A stretch of DNA of 64,000 nucleotides from CAXSBR01 sp964252015 (GTDB lineage Bacteria > Actinomycetota > Actinomycetes > Mycobacteriales > Jatrophihabitantaceae). Location of the stretch: positions 1-64,000 of the forward strand of contig CAXULW010000021.1 of NCBI GenBank assembly GCA_964252015.1, in the 5' to 3' direction. Below are positions 26,298 through 34,756 of the stretch, one piece after another (positions within the stretch are counted from its first letter, which is position 1; each line of letters starts with the position of its first letter). The notes beneath the pieces are model-generated. The model saw only the letters and a program-made list of their open reading frames with translations, was not told where the DNA came from and ran no database searches. The position numbers and the translations under genes are program-made.

Positions 26298-26521
26298 TTG
26301 CTCGCCCGCGCGCGGTGGACCAGGACATAAGCCGCGCCCGTGAATACAGCCGACAACGGCACCCACACCACTTGGTACCAGTAGAAGAACGGCCAGCCGC
26401 CGATCTCCGGACCGGACCGGGCGTAGATCGGCACGATGAGGATGGCCAGGATCGGCACGGCCAGCAGGACCAGGACGGTGACCAGCGTGGGGGTGGGCAG
26501 AGGCCGTTGGGGTGAGGGCAT
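26294..26521 (-). CDS. DUF3311 small membrane protein
   Basis: 75 residues with two transmembrane helices and the conserved IGGWPFFYWYQVVWVPLSA segment of DUF3311. Such proteins pair with SSS symporters and probably help their assembly or activity. The ATG at 26521 has a GAGGA sequence upstream; a longer in-frame start is less likely. Confidence 0.85.
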   Translation of the reverse strand: MPSPQRPLPTPTLVTVLVLLAVPILAILIVPIYARSGPEIGGWPFFYWYQVVWVPLSAVFTGAAYVLVHRARASK

Positions 26522-26654
26522 GGCTTCCTCCTCGACGGGGCACGGGTGATTCACGGCGTTGTCGAAAGATCAACCTAGAGCCTGTGACTCGGCCGTGCCA
26601 GCAACCACGTCGGCCCGGCACCGGTCGAGGTGATGGCGTGGCAGGCTCAACTGC

Positions 26655-28160
26655 GTGTCCGCGCTGTCCGTCCTCCTGGCCGAGCACACCGATCTTGACG
26701 AACTGCAGGTGGAACATTTGCAGCGCCTGGTCGGGGAATGGCAGCTGATGGCGGACCTTTCCTTCGCCGATCTGCTGCTGTGGGTCGAACGGGAGACCGG
26801 CGAAGCCGAAACCGACATCGGTGACTTCGTGTGCGTGGCCCAGTGTCGCCCGACCACCGGGCCGACCGCCCACGTCGTCGACCGGGTCGGCCAGTTCCGG
26901 CGCGGGGAACGGGCCAGCGCCCTGCGGGTGGCCGTCACCGAGCAACGCATCTGCCGCGAGAGCGACCCCGAGTGGACCGACGGCGTCCCGCTCCGGCACG
27001 AGGCGATCCCGGTGCGGTACGAGGGGTCGGTCATCGCCGTCCTCGCCCGCGACGCCAACCTGACGTCCGTACGCGGTCCGAGCCAGCTCGAACTGGCCTA
27101 TCTGCAGTCGGCCGCCGATCTCGCCGTGATGGTGGCCGACGGCACGTTCCCGGCGCCGGGTCTGGCCGGTGACGGCGAACCCGGACCCCGGGTTGGCGAC
27201 GGCCTGCTACGCCTGGACGCCCGGGCCCGGGTGCTCTACTCGAGCCCCAACGCGCTGTCCGCGTTTCGCCGCCTCGGTGCGGTGGGGGATGTCCTCGGCC
27301 AGAAGTTCGCCGACGTGCTCGGCCCGGCGGTGCCGGACCCCCTGGCCGCCGCCGATCTGCTCGAGCGCATCCAGACCGCGGTCGACGGGCAATCGGTCGG
27401 TGGGATCGAGGTGGAGGGCGGTGGGGCCACGGTCTCGTTCCGGACCCTGCCCCTGGTGCCGCACGGCGAGCGTTTGGGTGCGTTGGTGCTGATGCAGGAC
27501 GTCACCGAGTTGCGCCGCCGCGACCGTCAGATCCTGAGCAAGGACGCGACGATCCGCGAGATCCACCACCGGGTCAAGAACAACCTGCAGACGGTGGCGG
27601 CCCTGCTGCGCCTGCAGGCCCGGCGGGTGGCCGCGCCCCAGGCCCGCACCGCGCTCGAGGAAGCCATGCGCCGGGTGCGGGCGATCGCTCTCGTGCACGA
27701 GACCCTGTCGGTGGCTGACGAGGACAGCGTCGCCTTCGACGAGGTCGTCGACCGGCTCATGGGCATCCTGGTCGAGGTGACGGGCGCCGACGACCGGGTC
27801 GAGCTGCGGCGCACCGGCTCGTTCGGCGAGCTGAGCGCAGCGCTGGCCAGTGCGCTCGTGCTGGTGCTGGCCGAACTAGTCCACAACGCGGTCGAGCACG
27901 GCTTCGGCGAGGACGGGCGGGGAACGGTTGAGATCAGCGCGATCCGGGACGGCAGCAATCTGGCGGTCGCGGTGATCGATGACGGGGTCGGGCTGCCGCC
28001 GGGTTTCGACCCGGCCCGCAGCGACCGGCTGGGCCTGCAGATCGTGCGCACCCTGGCCGACGCCGACCTGCACAGCGCGGTGGAGTGGAAATCCCGGGCC
28101 GGATCCTCCACCGGAACGATGGTCAGCCTGCGGGTTAAAGTGACAGAAGCGGCGCGCTGA
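26655..28160 (+). CDS. pdtaS: Sensor histidine kinase PdtaS
   Basis: 501 residues: N-terminal GAF-like domain (1-150), PAS domain (175-290), HisKA_2 phosphoacceptor (REIHHRVKNNLQ, His304/305) and HATPase (ELVHNAVEHGFG N-box, DDGVGLPPGFD, GLQIVRTL). There is no transmembrane segment, so it is a soluble sensor. In mycobacteria PdtaS phosphorylates PdtaR, an ANTAR RNA-binding antiterminator; no pdtaR lies here. Expected partner genes are elsewhere. Divergent from the symporter operon. Confidence 0.92.
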   Translation: MSALSVLLAEHTDLDELQVEHLQRLVGEWQLMADLSFADLLLWVERETGEAETDIGDFVCVAQCRPTTGPTAHVVDRVGQFRRGERASALRVAVTEQRICRESDPEWTDGVPLRHEAIPVRYEGSVIAVLARDANLTSVRGPSQLELAYLQSAADLAVMVADGTFPAPGLAGDGEPGPRVGDGLLRLDARARVLYSSPNALSAFRRLGAVGDVLGQKFADVLGPAVPDPLAAADLLERIQTAVDGQSVGGIEVEGGGATVSFRTLPLVPHGERLGALVLMQDVTELRRRDRQILSKDATIREIHHRVKNNLQTVAALLRLQARRVAAPQARTALEEAMRRVRAIALVHETLSVADEDSVAFDEVVDRLMGILVEVTGADDRVELRRTGSFGELSAALASALVLVLAELVHNAVEHGFGEDGRGTVEISAIRDGSNLAVAVIDDGVGLPPGFDPARSDRLGLQIVRTLADADLHSAVEWKSRAGSSTGTMVSLRVKVTEAAR

Positions 28161-28190
28161 CCCGCGTCATCGGGTCGAGCGCGCCGCTTC
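28146..28190. terminator. Bidirectional terminator overlapping the pdtaS stop
   Basis: A 13-bp perfect stem (GAAGCGGCGCGCT/AGCGCGCCGCTTC) contains an inner GACCCG/CGGGTC stem and a 6-nt loop. The left arm includes the last pdtaS codons and stop. It separates convergent pdtaS and whiB1. Confidence 0.75.
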
Positions 28191-28246
28191 CGGTCGAGCT
28201 TGGCCGTGCTGGTTGCCGCGGCCGCGAGCGCCTCGGCAGGTGGTGC

Positions 28247-28498
28247 TCAGGCGAGGCGAGCCCGGGCGCGGGCATTACGACGCTTGAGCGCGCGACGTTC
28301 GTCCTCACTCAAAGCGCCCCAGACGCCGGCGTCCTGGCCGGTCTCCAGAGCCCACGCCAGGCATTCCTGGGTGACGGGGCAGCGACGGCAGACCGCCTTC
28401 GCTTGCTCGATCTGCAGCAACGCCGGGCCGGTGTTCCCGATCGGGAAGAACAGCTCCGGATCCTCGTCACGGCAGATAGCGCGGTGACGCCAGTCCAT
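28247..28498 (-). CDS. whiB1: WhiB1-type iron-sulfur transcription factor
   Basis: 83 residues: MDWRHRAICRDEDPELFFPIG start, four cluster cysteines (Cys9, Cys37, Cys40, Cys46), AGVWGALSEDERRALKRR turn and basic tail. It matches WhiB1, an essential NO-sensitive regulator in mycobacteria that binds the housekeeping sigma factor. The neighbouring pdtaS and lipid kinase genes agree with that assignment. A CRP-like site lies 99 bp upstream. Confidence 0.93.
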   Translation of the reverse strand: MDWRHRAICRDEDPELFFPIGNTGPALLQIEQAKAVCRRCPVTQECLAWALETGQDAGVWGALSEDERRALKRRNARARARLA

Positions 28499-28851
28499 GG
28501 GTGTTGCTCCTCGGTCTCGTGGTGGTGCCTCGGCGGGCTTGCCTCGGCATCGTTGTGACAGCGGTCTGATCAGCCTAAACCTGCTGGCCTTGTTCTTGTG
28601 AATTCTTTCACGAGCTCGGCCCATCAGCAAGAGGTAAAACACTCGAACTGGGAAAACGGGGGAGGAGCGAAGCCGGCACCTTGTCCGTACCACGATCTTC
28701 GTACTCCAGCTTGCGGTACGCGACGCCGTCCAGCAAGGGTTTTCGGAAAAGAGTCACGCACGCCATGAATTGCTCCGTAGCCGGGTGTGCGGGCCCAAAC
28801 CGTGCGACCATAGCGCCCGGCCCGACCCGGGCGTCGGTCCCGAAGCTTGGC
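28499..28851. other. whiB1 leader and promoter region
   Basis: 353 bp between whiB1 and the lipid kinase gene without a coding region. It holds the CRP-like site at 28597-28612 and, on the minus strand, a TAGGCT hexamer (28577-28572) as a plausible -10. Confidence 0.5.
28597..28612. promoter_or_regulatory. CRP-type binding site upstream of whiB1
   Basis: TGTGA-ATTCTT-TCACG matches the CRP consensus TGTGA-N6-TCACA at nine of ten core positions. It is about 30 bp upstream of a TAGGCT -10 candidate on the whiB1 strand. In mycobacteria whiB1 is a direct CRP target. Confidence 0.6.
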
Positions 28852-29772
28852 TCAGGCGATGATCGCCAGTGCTCGTGGCGCGCTGCGGAAGTGGATGTGC
28901 TCTCGCTCGCCGAGATAGTCGCCGTCGACCTGGAACGGCTGCGGCCGGGTCGCGGTCAACGTGAGTTCGGCGAGATCGTCCTCGACCAGCACGGCTCGCC
29001 CGCCCGGAGTCCGGTCGGTGGCCAGCAGGTCGGCAACCCCGCGGATCATCGACAGCGGGCCCAACCGGTACCGGCCGTACAAGCTCAGCCCGTTGTCGAA
29101 GCTCGCGCTGGGGTTGACGGTGACCGCGCGGTTACCCAGGAACGTCCACGGGCTGACATTGCTGACGAAGGCGAGGTGCAGGCCGGCGTTGACACTGCCG
29201 TCCTGGTGCTCGACCGTGATCGCCGGCCGGTGGCGCAGCTGGCCGCCCCATTCCCGCACCGCCGTGCGCAGGTACAGGACGTGGGTGGACCGCTCGCCTT
29301 TGGCCCGGGCGCGTTCGACCGCCGCGACCACCGCGGCGTCGTAACCGAAGCCGGCGGCGAACAGGAACCAGCGATCGTCGGCCCGGCCCAGGCTGATCCG
29401 GCGTCGGCGTCCGGAGACGAGTGCGTCGAGCAGGATCGCCGTGGACTCGATCGGATCGTTGGGCAGGCCCAGGGCGCGGGCGAAGACGTTGGTGGACCCG
29501 GCCGGGACGACTCCCACCGCGGGAACCCCGTCATGGACGCCGTCGGTCAAGACACCGTTGACGACCTCGTTGATCGTGCCGTCACCGCCGAGCGCGACCA
29601 CCGCCTCCACGCCGTCCCGCATGGCCCGGCAGGCGAGCGCGGCACCGTGGCCACGGTTCGCCGTTTCCTCGACCAGCACCCGGGCGGTGCGGCCAAGCGC
29701 GCTGACCAGTACCCGGCGTTGGTTCGCGGTGATGGACGTGGCCCTCGGGTTGGCCACCACGAGAACGCGCAC
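28852..29772 (-). CDS. Diacylglycerol kinase family lipid kinase
   Basis: 306 residues with the DAGK catalytic layout: VVANPRATS, VALGGDGTINEVVNGVL (nucleotide loop GGDGT), GVVPAGSTNVFARALGLP and a C-terminal beta-sandwich ending near QVDGDYLG. It probably phosphorylates diacylglycerol or a related lipid, including sphingosine-like substrates. No membrane helix; acts at the membrane surface. Its position next to whiB1 is conserved in mycobacteria. Confidence 0.87.
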   Translation of the reverse strand: MRVLVVANPRATSITANQRRVLVSALGRTARVLVEETANRGHGAALACRAMRDGVEAVVALGGDGTINEVVNGVLTDGVHDGVPAVGVVPAGSTNVFARALGLPNDPIESTAILLDALVSGRRRRISLGRADDRWFLFAAGFGYDAAVVAAVERARAKGERSTHVLYLRTAVREWGGQLRHRPAITVEHQDGSVNAGLHLAFVSNVSPWTFLGNRAVTVNPSASFDNGLSLYGRYRLGPLSMIRGVADLLATDRTPGGRAVLVEDDLAELTLTATRPQPFQVDGDYLGEREHIHFRSAPRALAIIA

Positions 29773-29808
29773 GGGACGCCAGCCTACCGGCCGGTAGCGT
29801 GCCTGGGT

Positions 29809-30288
29809 GTGACCGCTGACCCGCCGGAGCCCGTCCCGTCACCGGGCCCCGGGTCGACCGAGCCCCAGCTGCCGGCCGAGTGGCAGCCGGGCGAGTCCGA
29901 GCTGGTCGACCTGCCGGTCGCGATCCGGGTGGCGGCGCTCGTCGTCCTCGCTCAGGCGGCGGCGCTGCTCGTGGCCGTGGCGGTGCTGGTGATCGAGATC
30001 GCCGGTGGGGGATACCAGGACGCCGGCCGGGCCTGGTCCGACGCCGCGTTCGCCTTGCTCGGGGCGCTGGTTCTGGGGTTCGCCGCCCGCGGCCTGGCCA
30101 ACCTGCAATCGGCCTTCCGGACGCCGGTGCTCGTCCTCGAGGTGCTGACCCTGCCGGTGGGGTACAGCCTGATCCAGGCCGGCCGGTGGGGCTACGGCGC
30201 GCCCGTGGTCCTCAGCGCGCTGGTGGTGGTCGGGCTGTTGCTGACCCGCCCGGCCCGCGCCGCCCTGGACCGCAGCGACCGGGGTTAG
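29809..30288 (+). CDS. Small integral membrane protein
   Basis: 159 residues from GTG 29809. A Pro/Glu-rich cytoplasmic N-terminus (~35 residues) precedes four transmembrane helices; a basic RPARAALDR segment ends it. The family is conserved next to sigF/whiB1 in actinobacteria, without known function. Convergent with sigF. Confidence 0.75.
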   Translation: MTADPPEPVPSPGPGSTEPQLPAEWQPGESELVDLPVAIRVAALVVLAQAAALLVAVAVLVIEIAGGGYQDAGRAWSDAAFALLGALVLGFAARGLANLQSAFRTPVLVLEVLTLPVGYSLIQAGRWGYGAPVVLSALVVVGLLLTRPARAALDRSDRG

Positions 30289-30295
30289 GCGCGGG

Positions 30296-31159
30296 TTAGG
30301 CGTCGGCCAGGCCGGTGCGCAGTCGGGCCAGCGTGCGGGCCAGCAATCGCGATACGTGCATCTGCGACAACCCGATCTCCTCGGCGATCTGGGACTGGGT
30401 GCGGTTGTGGAAGAACCGGAGCACCAGGATCGTCCGTTCCCGCTCGCCCAGCGAGGCCAGCAGGGGCTTGAGCGACTCGCGGTACTCGATCTGCTCGATC
30501 CCGGCGTCGTCGAAGCCCAGGGTGTCGGCCAGCGACCAGCCGCTCGCCGGGTCGGTCTGGGCCTCGATCGACGCCGGCGAGTAGGCGTTGCCCGATTCCA
30601 GGGCCTCGACCACCTCGTCTTCGGTGGCGCCGACGCGCTTGGCCAACTCGGCCACGGTGGGTGACCGGCCGAGTTGCTGGTTGAGGTCGGCGGTGGCCGG
30701 GCCCATGGCCGAGCGAACTTCCTGCAGGCGCCGCGGCACCCGAACCATCCACCCCTTGTCGCGGAAGTAGCGCTTGATCTCCCCGACGATCGTCGGGGTC
30801 GCGTACGACGTGAACTCCAGCCCGCGCCCGGGATCGAAGCGGTCCAGTGCGTTGAGCAGGCCGATGCTGCCCACCTGGACGAGGTCGCTCATCGGCTCGC
30901 CGCGGCCGTAGAAGCGGCGGGCGACGTACTCGACGATCGGCATGTGCAGGCGCACGAGTTCATCGCGGCGGGCGGATCGCTCGGGTGCGTCGACGGCCAT
31001 GGCCGCGAACTCACGCAACAGCAACCGGGTGTGCGCGCGCTCGTCGACCACCTTGCCGACCTCGTCCGCAGGCACCGCTGACGCGCCCGCATCGGGATCG
31101 GGTGGCTCGGCCCCGGTGCGGGAGATTGCGGCCGACCTCTCGTCGGCCGGGCGGTTCAC
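30296..31159 (-). CDS. sigF: SigB/SigF-family RNA polymerase sigma factor
   Basis: 287 residues. Regions 2, 3 and 4 are all present: HMPIVEYVARRFYGRGEPMSDLVQ, DLVQVGSIGLLNALDRFDPGRGLEFTSYA, MVRVPRRLQEVR and the helix-turn-helix HNRTQSQIAEEIGLSQMHVSRLLARTL. It belongs to the SigB/SigF group that controls general stress or stationary-phase genes and is held by an RsbW-type anti-sigma. The GTG overlaps the rsbW stop by 4 bp. The first ~60 residues are not conserved. Confidence 0.88.
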   Translation of the reverse strand: MNRPADERSAAISRTGAEPPDPDAGASAVPADEVGKVVDERAHTRLLLREFAAMAVDAPERSARRDELVRLHMPIVEYVARRFYGRGEPMSDLVQVGSIGLLNALDRFDPGRGLEFTSYATPTIVGEIKRYFRDKGWMVRVPRRLQEVRSAMGPATADLNQQLGRSPTVAELAKRVGATEDEVVEALESGNAYSPASIEAQTDPASGWSLADTLGFDDAGIEQIEYRESLKPLLASLGERERTILVLRFFHNRTQSQIAEEIGLSQMHVSRLLARTLARLRTGLADA

Positions 31160-31578
31160 GTGCGGGCGCGGCGTCGGTGGCTGAGCACGATCGTGGTACG
31201 GCCGTCGGCGTGGTCGGCGCTGACCGAACCGACGAGCGCGCTGAGCACCGTCCAACCGAACCCGTCCTGGTCCGGCCCGGCCGCGTCGCCGGTCGGTGCG
31301 GAGAGACTGATGGTGAGGGCTTCCGCGCCGAGGGTGAAGACGACGTCGACGGAACGGTCGTCAGCCACGCTGGGCAGCAGCATCGCGGCGGCTTCGTCGA
31401 CGGCGATGCGCAGATCCTCGATCTCGTCGATCGTCATCTCGAGCCGGGCGGCAACCGCGGCCGAGGTCGTGCGGATCAGGCTCAGGAACGCGCCGTGCGC
31501 GGGCACGCTCAGCCGTACCTCGGGCACGGTGGTGCTGTCCGCGATGTTCTCGTGCGCGGTGCTCGAGTTTATGGCCAC
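31156..31578 (-). CDS. rsbW: RsbW-type anti-sigma factor
   Basis: 140 residues, a GHKL-ATPase-fold kinase. Conserved parts: DLRIAVDEAAAMLL (N-box variant, with Asp/Glu but no usual Asn), DGFGWTVLSALVGSV and GRTTIVLSH. It would bind SigF and be released by an RsbV-type antagonist, which is not encoded nearby. The N-box wording (EAAAML rather than EAxxN) is typical of the actinobacterial UsfX/RsbW branch. Co-translated with sigF. Confidence 0.8.
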   Translation of the reverse strand: MAINSSTAHENIADSTTVPEVRLSVPAHGAFLSLIRTTSAAVAARLEMTIDEIEDLRIAVDEAAAMLLPSVADDRSVDVVFTLGAEALTISLSAPTGDAAGPDQDGFGWTVLSALVGSVSADHADGRTTIVLSHRRRART

Positions 31579-31626
31579 GGTCAGCCAGCCTTTCCGGTCG
31601 TCGGTCGGGTGTCGGGCGGTCGTCAG

Positions 31627-32298
31627 TCAGGGAGCAGCACTGTTGCTGACGTTCCAGCGCACGATCACCGGTCGAGAGTGTTCCACGCCGAGCAGGCACG
31701 GTGCCGCCGTCCCGAGGGTGAACGATCCGCCGCCGCTGACCGGTTGGCCGATCCAGCGCGCCCCGAGCACCCGGTTGATGTGCCCGTGCCCGAACAGCAG
31801 CACCGGTCCGTCCGACAGGGCCGGTCGCACCCGGGCCAGGACGCGATCGGCCCGCGCACCGACCTCCGCGGCCGTCTCTCCGCCGGGAGGGTCGCCCGTC
31901 CAGATCGTCCAGTTCGGGTTCTCGCTGCGGATCTGCACCGAGGTCAGGCCTTCGTACTCCCCGTAGTCCCACTCGGCCAGGTCGTGATCGATCGCATCGA
32001 CGCGGACGCCGGCCAGATCGGCGGTGCGCTGGGACCGTTGGCGTGGGCTGCACAGGACCAGCGCCGGTTTCAGATCGGCCAGCAGTGGGCGCAGCGCTTC
32101 GGCCTGTTCGACGCCGTACTCGGTGAGCGGGATGTCGGTTCGTCCGGTGTGCTGGCCCGACTTGGACCACTCGGTCTCGCCGTGGCGGATCAGCCACAGC
32201 TGGGCGTCACCGGGTAGCTGTGGCTCAGCCGCGGGCACAGACGACGCAGCCGACCCCACCGTGGGGTCGGCTGCGTCGCTGGACATCGGTGCTTTCAC
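31627..32298 (-). CDS. Histidine phosphatase family protein (phosphoglycerate-mutase fold)
   Basis: 223 residues. RHGETEWSKSGQHTGRTDIPL contains the catalytic RHGE motif; SPRQRSQRTADLAG and FGHGHINRVLGARW supply the second His and phosphate-binding residues. Mycobacteria have an acid phosphatase of this fold near sigF. ATG 32298 or 32286 is possible, but an 18-bp palindrome (32242-32278) sits in the first codons. A GTG at 32238 directly after it would give a 203-residue protein. Confidence 0.82.
   Translation of the reverse strand: MKAPMSSDAADPTVGSAASSVPAAEPQLPGDAQLWLIRHGETEWSKSGQHTGRTDIPLTEYGVEQAEALRPLLADLKPALVLCSPRQRSQRTADLAGVRVDAIDHDLAEWDYGEYEGLTSVQIRSENPNWTIWTGDPPGGETAAEVGARADRVLARVRPALSDGPVLLFGHGHINRVLGARWIGQPVSGGGSFTLGTAAPCLLGVEHSRPVIVRWNVSNSAAP
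32242..32278. repeat. 18-bp perfect palindrome with a 1-nt loop
   Basis: CGACGCAGCCGACCCCAC pairs with its exact complement at 32261-32278 across a single C. It falls at the 5' end of the phosphatase frame, immediately upstream of the alternative GTG start. Confidence 0.85.
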
Positions 32299-32314
32299 GC
32301 GCCGGGTCGGACGG

Positions 32315-32728
32315 TCACGCGGGCTTCTTCGTCTCCCAGAAGATCTTGTCGATCTGCGCGATCTGGTCCAGGAGCTTGTCGCCGTCGGCCGGGTTGATGG
32401 AACCCTTGCCGCCCGCGGCGCCGGCCTGCTTGGTGGCGTCGTTGAAGAGCTGGTGCAGCTCGGGGTACTTCTCGAAGTGCGGGGGCTTGAAGTAGTCGGT
32501 CCACAACACCCACAGGTGGTGCTTGACCAACTCGGCGCGCTGCTCCTTGATGATCAGCGCGCGGGTACGGAAGACCGGGTCTTCGTTGGCGGCGTACTTC
32601 TCCATGATCGCCTTGACCGATTCGGCTTCGATACGGGCCTGGGCCGGGTCGTACACCCCACACGGCAGGTCGCAGTGGGCATGGACAATCGGCAGGTGGA
32701 CGGTGGGCAGGTGGCGGAACAGACGCAT
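32315..32728 (-). CDS. sodN: Nickel superoxide dismutase precursor
   Basis: 137 residues. The Ni-hook HCDLPCGVYDPAQARIEAE is intact (His18, Cys19, Cys23; His1, Cys2, Cys6 of the mature enzyme). A 17-residue leader, MRLFRHLPTVHLPIVHA, must be removed to free the N-terminal His that binds nickel. Mature length (~120) is normal. The enzyme converts superoxide to peroxide and oxygen. Its protease gene sodX is divergent, 154 bp upstream. Confidence 0.95.
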   Translation of the reverse strand: MRLFRHLPTVHLPIVHAHCDLPCGVYDPAQARIEAESVKAIMEKYAANEDPVFRTRALIIKEQRAELVKHHLWVLWTDYFKPPHFEKYPELHQLFNDATKQAGAAGGKGSINPADGDKLLDQIAQIDKIFWETKKPA

Positions 32729-32882
32729 CAATGAGCCCTTCGAGTTCTCCGCGGTGCTGACCTGTCCGGACAGCCGCGGAAGCGGACGGTGACCGGCGGC
32801 GCAGACGTATATATGCCCGCCTGCGGCGCTCCTTTCGGACCCTACTCCCGCGCCGGCAGCGATCAGAAGGCACGATCTTGTT

Positions 32883-33236
32883 ATGCCGTGGCGAACTCGA
32901 GTCCGCCGTCCGCAGACCCGTTGGCGGGTGCTGCGCGTCTCTGGGCCGTCGATGGTGCCGATCCTGCGCGACGGTGATGTGGTCCTGGCGCGCACCGTCC
33001 GACGCGGTCGGGTCCGGGTCGGCGACGTCGTGGTCGGGCGGTACCGCAGCATGCCCGAGCGCCTGGTCGTCAAGACGGTGGCCGGCGCTCGGGGCGACGC
33101 CTGGCTGCTGGCCAGTGCCAACGCGGCCGCCGGCGGGGACAGCTCGGTCCACGGCGTCGCTGACGTGCTCGCTCGGGTCGTGGTGCGCCTGCGGGGGGCC
33201 TCCCGGCCGCACTTCCTCCCGCGCGGCCCGAAGTGA
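32883..33236 (+). CDS. sodX: Nickel superoxide dismutase maturation protease
   Basis: 117 residues of the S24/S26 signal-peptidase-like family. Predicted catalytic Ser23 (SGPSMVPIL) and Lys64 (RLVVKTV). It removes the SodN leader to expose the nickel-binding His. No transmembrane helix, in keeping with a cytoplasmic maturation protease. Divergent from sodN; the intergenic region contains a TATATA stretch. Confidence 0.9.
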   Translation: MPWRTRVRRPQTRWRVLRVSGPSMVPILRDGDVVLARTVRRGRVRVGDVVVGRYRSMPERLVVKTVAGARGDAWLLASANAAAGGDSSVHGVADVLARVVVRLRGASRPHFLPRGPK

Positions 33237-33336
33237 TGGAGTGACGCAGGATGCAGTGACGAGCCGCGGTGGGCGTGACAAACTCGGGCCACCCATCAGC
33301 CATGTCGACAACGACGTCGCGAGAGACGGTGTGTAG

Positions 33337-34503
33337 GTGTACTTCGATCCGAACCGCGAGCTGTTCCGGGTCCACGTGGGCGGCAAGCTGCGCGTCACGT
33401 CGACGATGGCGCTGGACTCGCGCGCCGCGCTGTCGCTCGCGTACACCCCCGGTGTGGCCGAGGTGAGCTCGGCCATCGCCGCGATGCCCGAACTGGCCGA
33501 GCGCTACACCTGGCGTGGGCGGCTCGTCGCCGTGGTCAGCGACGGCACCGCCGTCCTCGGTTTGGGTGACCTCGGTCCGGCCGCGTCCCTGCCGGTGATG
33601 GAGGGCAAGTCGGCGCTGTTCCAGCAGTTCGCGGGGCTCGACTCGATCCCGATCGTGCTCGACACGACCGACGTCGACGAGATCGTCGAGACGGTGGTGC
33701 GGATCGCGCCGTCGTTCGGCGCCATCAACCTCGAGGACATCTCCGCCCCGCGCTGCTTCGAGATCGAGGACCGACTGCGCGAGCGGCTGCGGATACCGGT
33801 CATGCACGACGACCAGCACGGCACGGCGATCGTTGTCCTGGCCGCGCTGCGCAACGCCGCCACCATCACCGGTCGCAGCCTCGCGGACCTGCGCGTGGTC
33901 GTGTCCGGCGCCGGCGCGGCCGGGGTGGCCTGCGCGAACATCCTGTTGACCGCCGGCGTGGCCGACCTGGCCGTGGTCGATTCCCGGGGCGTTGTGCACT
34001 CTGGTCGCGACCTGCTGACCCCGATCAAGGCCGATCTGGCCGAACGGTCCAACCGCACCGGGTTCACCGGCACGCTGGCCGACGCGATGGCCGGTGCTGA
34101 TGTGTTCCTGGGCGTCAGCGCGGGCGTGGTGTCCGAGGAGATCGTCGCCTCGATGGCACCGCGATCGATCGTGTTCGCGCTGGCCAACCCGACGCCTGAG
34201 GTCCATCCCGAGGTGGCTCGTCGAACGGCGGCGGTGGTGGCGACCGGGCGCAGCGACTACCCCAACCAGATCAACAACGTGCTCGCGTTCCCGGGCGTGT
34301 TCAAGGGTGCGCTCGACGCCAACGCCCGCTGCATCACCGAGGGGATGAAGCTGGCCGCGGCGCAGGCCCTGAGCGAGGTGGTCGGCGGGGACCTGGGCCC
34401 GGACTACATCGTGCCCGCGGCGTTCGACCCGCGGGTCGTGCCGGCGGTTTCCACCGCGGTGGCCGCTCAGGCCGTCCGCGAAGGGGTCTGCGGGCCGCGC
34501 TGA
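33337..34503 (+). CDS. NAD(P)-dependent malic enzyme
   Basis: 388 residues. Conserved: LSLAYTPGVAEV, VSDGTAVLGLGDLGPAASLPVMEGKSALF (catalytic Lys), INLEDISAPRCFEIE, MHDDQHGTAIV, GAGAAGVACANIL (dinucleotide loop) and ANPTPEV. It decarboxylates malate to pyruvate. It is the short single-domain form without a phosphotransacetylase tail. GTG 33337 gives the expected VYFDPN start. Confidence 0.92.
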   Translation: MYFDPNRELFRVHVGGKLRVTSTMALDSRAALSLAYTPGVAEVSSAIAAMPELAERYTWRGRLVAVVSDGTAVLGLGDLGPAASLPVMEGKSALFQQFAGLDSIPIVLDTTDVDEIVETVVRIAPSFGAINLEDISAPRCFEIEDRLRERLRIPVMHDDQHGTAIVVLAALRNAATITGRSLADLRVVVSGAGAAGVACANILLTAGVADLAVVDSRGVVHSGRDLLTPIKADLAERSNRTGFTGTLADAMAGADVFLGVSAGVVSEEIVASMAPRSIVFALANPTPEVHPEVARRTAAVVATGRSDYPNQINNVLAFPGVFKGALDANARCITEGMKLAAAQALSEVVGGDLGPDYIVPAAFDPRVVPAVSTAVAAQAVREGVCGPR

Positions 34504-34521
34504 GCGTCGCCCGCCGCGTAC

Positions 34522-34698
34522 TTACTCGTCCTCGTCCTCGGTTCGGGCCAACCAGGTGGCGAACCGCTCCACCGCCACCTCGAACTCGGGGTTCAGGTCG
34601 ACGAAGCTCTGGAGCCGGTCGGCCAGCCAGGCCACGCTCACCTGCTCCTCACCTCGGCGTTCGGTCAGTTCCTCGATGCCGCGGTCCGTGAAGTACAC
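34522..34698 (-). CDS. DUF6104 small protein
   Basis: 58 residues from GTG 34698. It closely follows the actinobacterial DUF6104 pattern: VYFTDRGIEELTERRGEEQV, then AWLADRLQSFVDLNPEFE and an acidic end. Function unknown. The longer frame upstream is Pro/Arg-rich and not part of the family. Confidence 0.85.
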   Translation of the reverse strand: MYFTDRGIEELTERRGEEQVSVAWLADRLQSFVDLNPEFEVAVERFATWLARTEDEDE

Positions 34699-34756
34699 GG
34701 TGTTCTCCCTCTGGTCCGGTCTTCCGCTGATCCGTGCCCCGGCTAGCCGGATACCT

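Noticed and set aside
26522..26999. Extension joining the symporter to upstream DNA
   Set aside because: The long frame crosses the DUF3311 gene and the divergent pdtaS promoter; the ATG at 26297 matches the SSS start.
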